A stretch of DNA of 7,124 bases from an uncultured archaeon. Lineage in GTDB: Archaea; Thermoproteota; Nitrososphaeria; Nitrososphaerales; CALBXV01. Each line of letters opens with the position of its first letter. Within the stretch, counting starts at the first letter, position 1. Under the pieces are notes generated by a model, which saw nothing but the letters and a program-made list of their open reading frames with translations, ran no database searches and was not told the origin of the DNA. Below, piece after piece: positions 7,086 through 7,124 of this stretch. Position numbers and translations under genes: made by a program. Where the stretch lies: assembly GCA_937890045.1 (NCBI GenBank), contig CALBXV010000494.1, positions 1 to 7,124 of the forward strand, given 5' to 3'.

Positions 7086-7124
7086 GGCTAATTCAAGTGT
7101 AAGATATGTTGCTTCAGGTGACAC
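7084..7124 (+). CDS. Partial gene (3' end outside window): probable T7-type tail fibre N-terminus
   Basis: Only 13 full codons are present, reading MANSSVRYVASGD, and the next codon begins 'ac' (Thr). T7 gp17-like fibres start with a virion-anchoring domain of the pattern MAN/MAS....Y...G.....F.I.F.YL, and this start fits the first part of it. The T7 order places the fibre gene directly after the last internal virion protein, as here. The start is backed by AAGGA 9 nt upstream. With so few residues the function rests on a short pattern plus gene order; another tail or structural protein remains possible. Confidence 0.55.
   Translation, partial: MANSSVRYVASGD

Overview
The window looks like part of the late virion-assembly region of a lytic podovirus, a short-tailed phage broadly of T7-like layout. 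Every gene is on the plus strand and the packing is almost gapless (6-nt and 15-nt gaps and one TAATG overlap). The DNA is very AT-rich: spot counts of a few 60-base lines give roughly 25-40% G+C. Stop codons are TAA throughout, and arginine is written mostly AGA/CGA. This composition, with the gene types present, would fit a phage of an AT-rich marine bacterium such as a SAR11-type host. That host assignment is inference; nothing in the window names the host.

Layout: (1) positions 2-1276 hold the 3' part of a long gene whose start lies before the window. It encodes a charged, mostly helical protein. (2) 1283-2224 is a 313-residue Lys/Glu-rich protein. It lies in the same reading frame as gene 1, just after gene 1's TAA, and has no clear Shine-Dalgarno of its own. 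(3) 2224-7068 is a 1614-residue protein that fills two thirds of the window. It carries sequence signatures I associate with the very large internal virion (DNA-ejection) proteins of podoviruses, in the position of T7 gp16, but with no recognisable lytic transglycosylase domain. (4) 7084-7124 is the first 13 codons of the next gene, whose start resembles the N-terminus of T7 gp17-type tail fibres.

The order 'internal virion proteins, then tail fibre' is the T7 order (gp14-gp15-gp16-gp17). My reading is that genes 1-3 encode inner-core or ejection proteins packed in the capsid and passed into the cell envelope at infection, and that gene 4 begins the receptor-binding apparatus. Genes 3 and 4 each have AAGGA exactly 9 nt before the ATG, while gene 2 does not. 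Gene 2 is therefore probably translated by coupling to gene 1. No RNA genes, CRISPR arrays, mobile elements, promoters or terminators were seen. There is no stretch above 15 bases outside coding sequence except the cut ends. The most notable points are the DPRLK motif shared by genes 1 and 2, the single in-frame stop between them, the near absence of cysteine, and the acidic N-terminal repeat of the giant protein.
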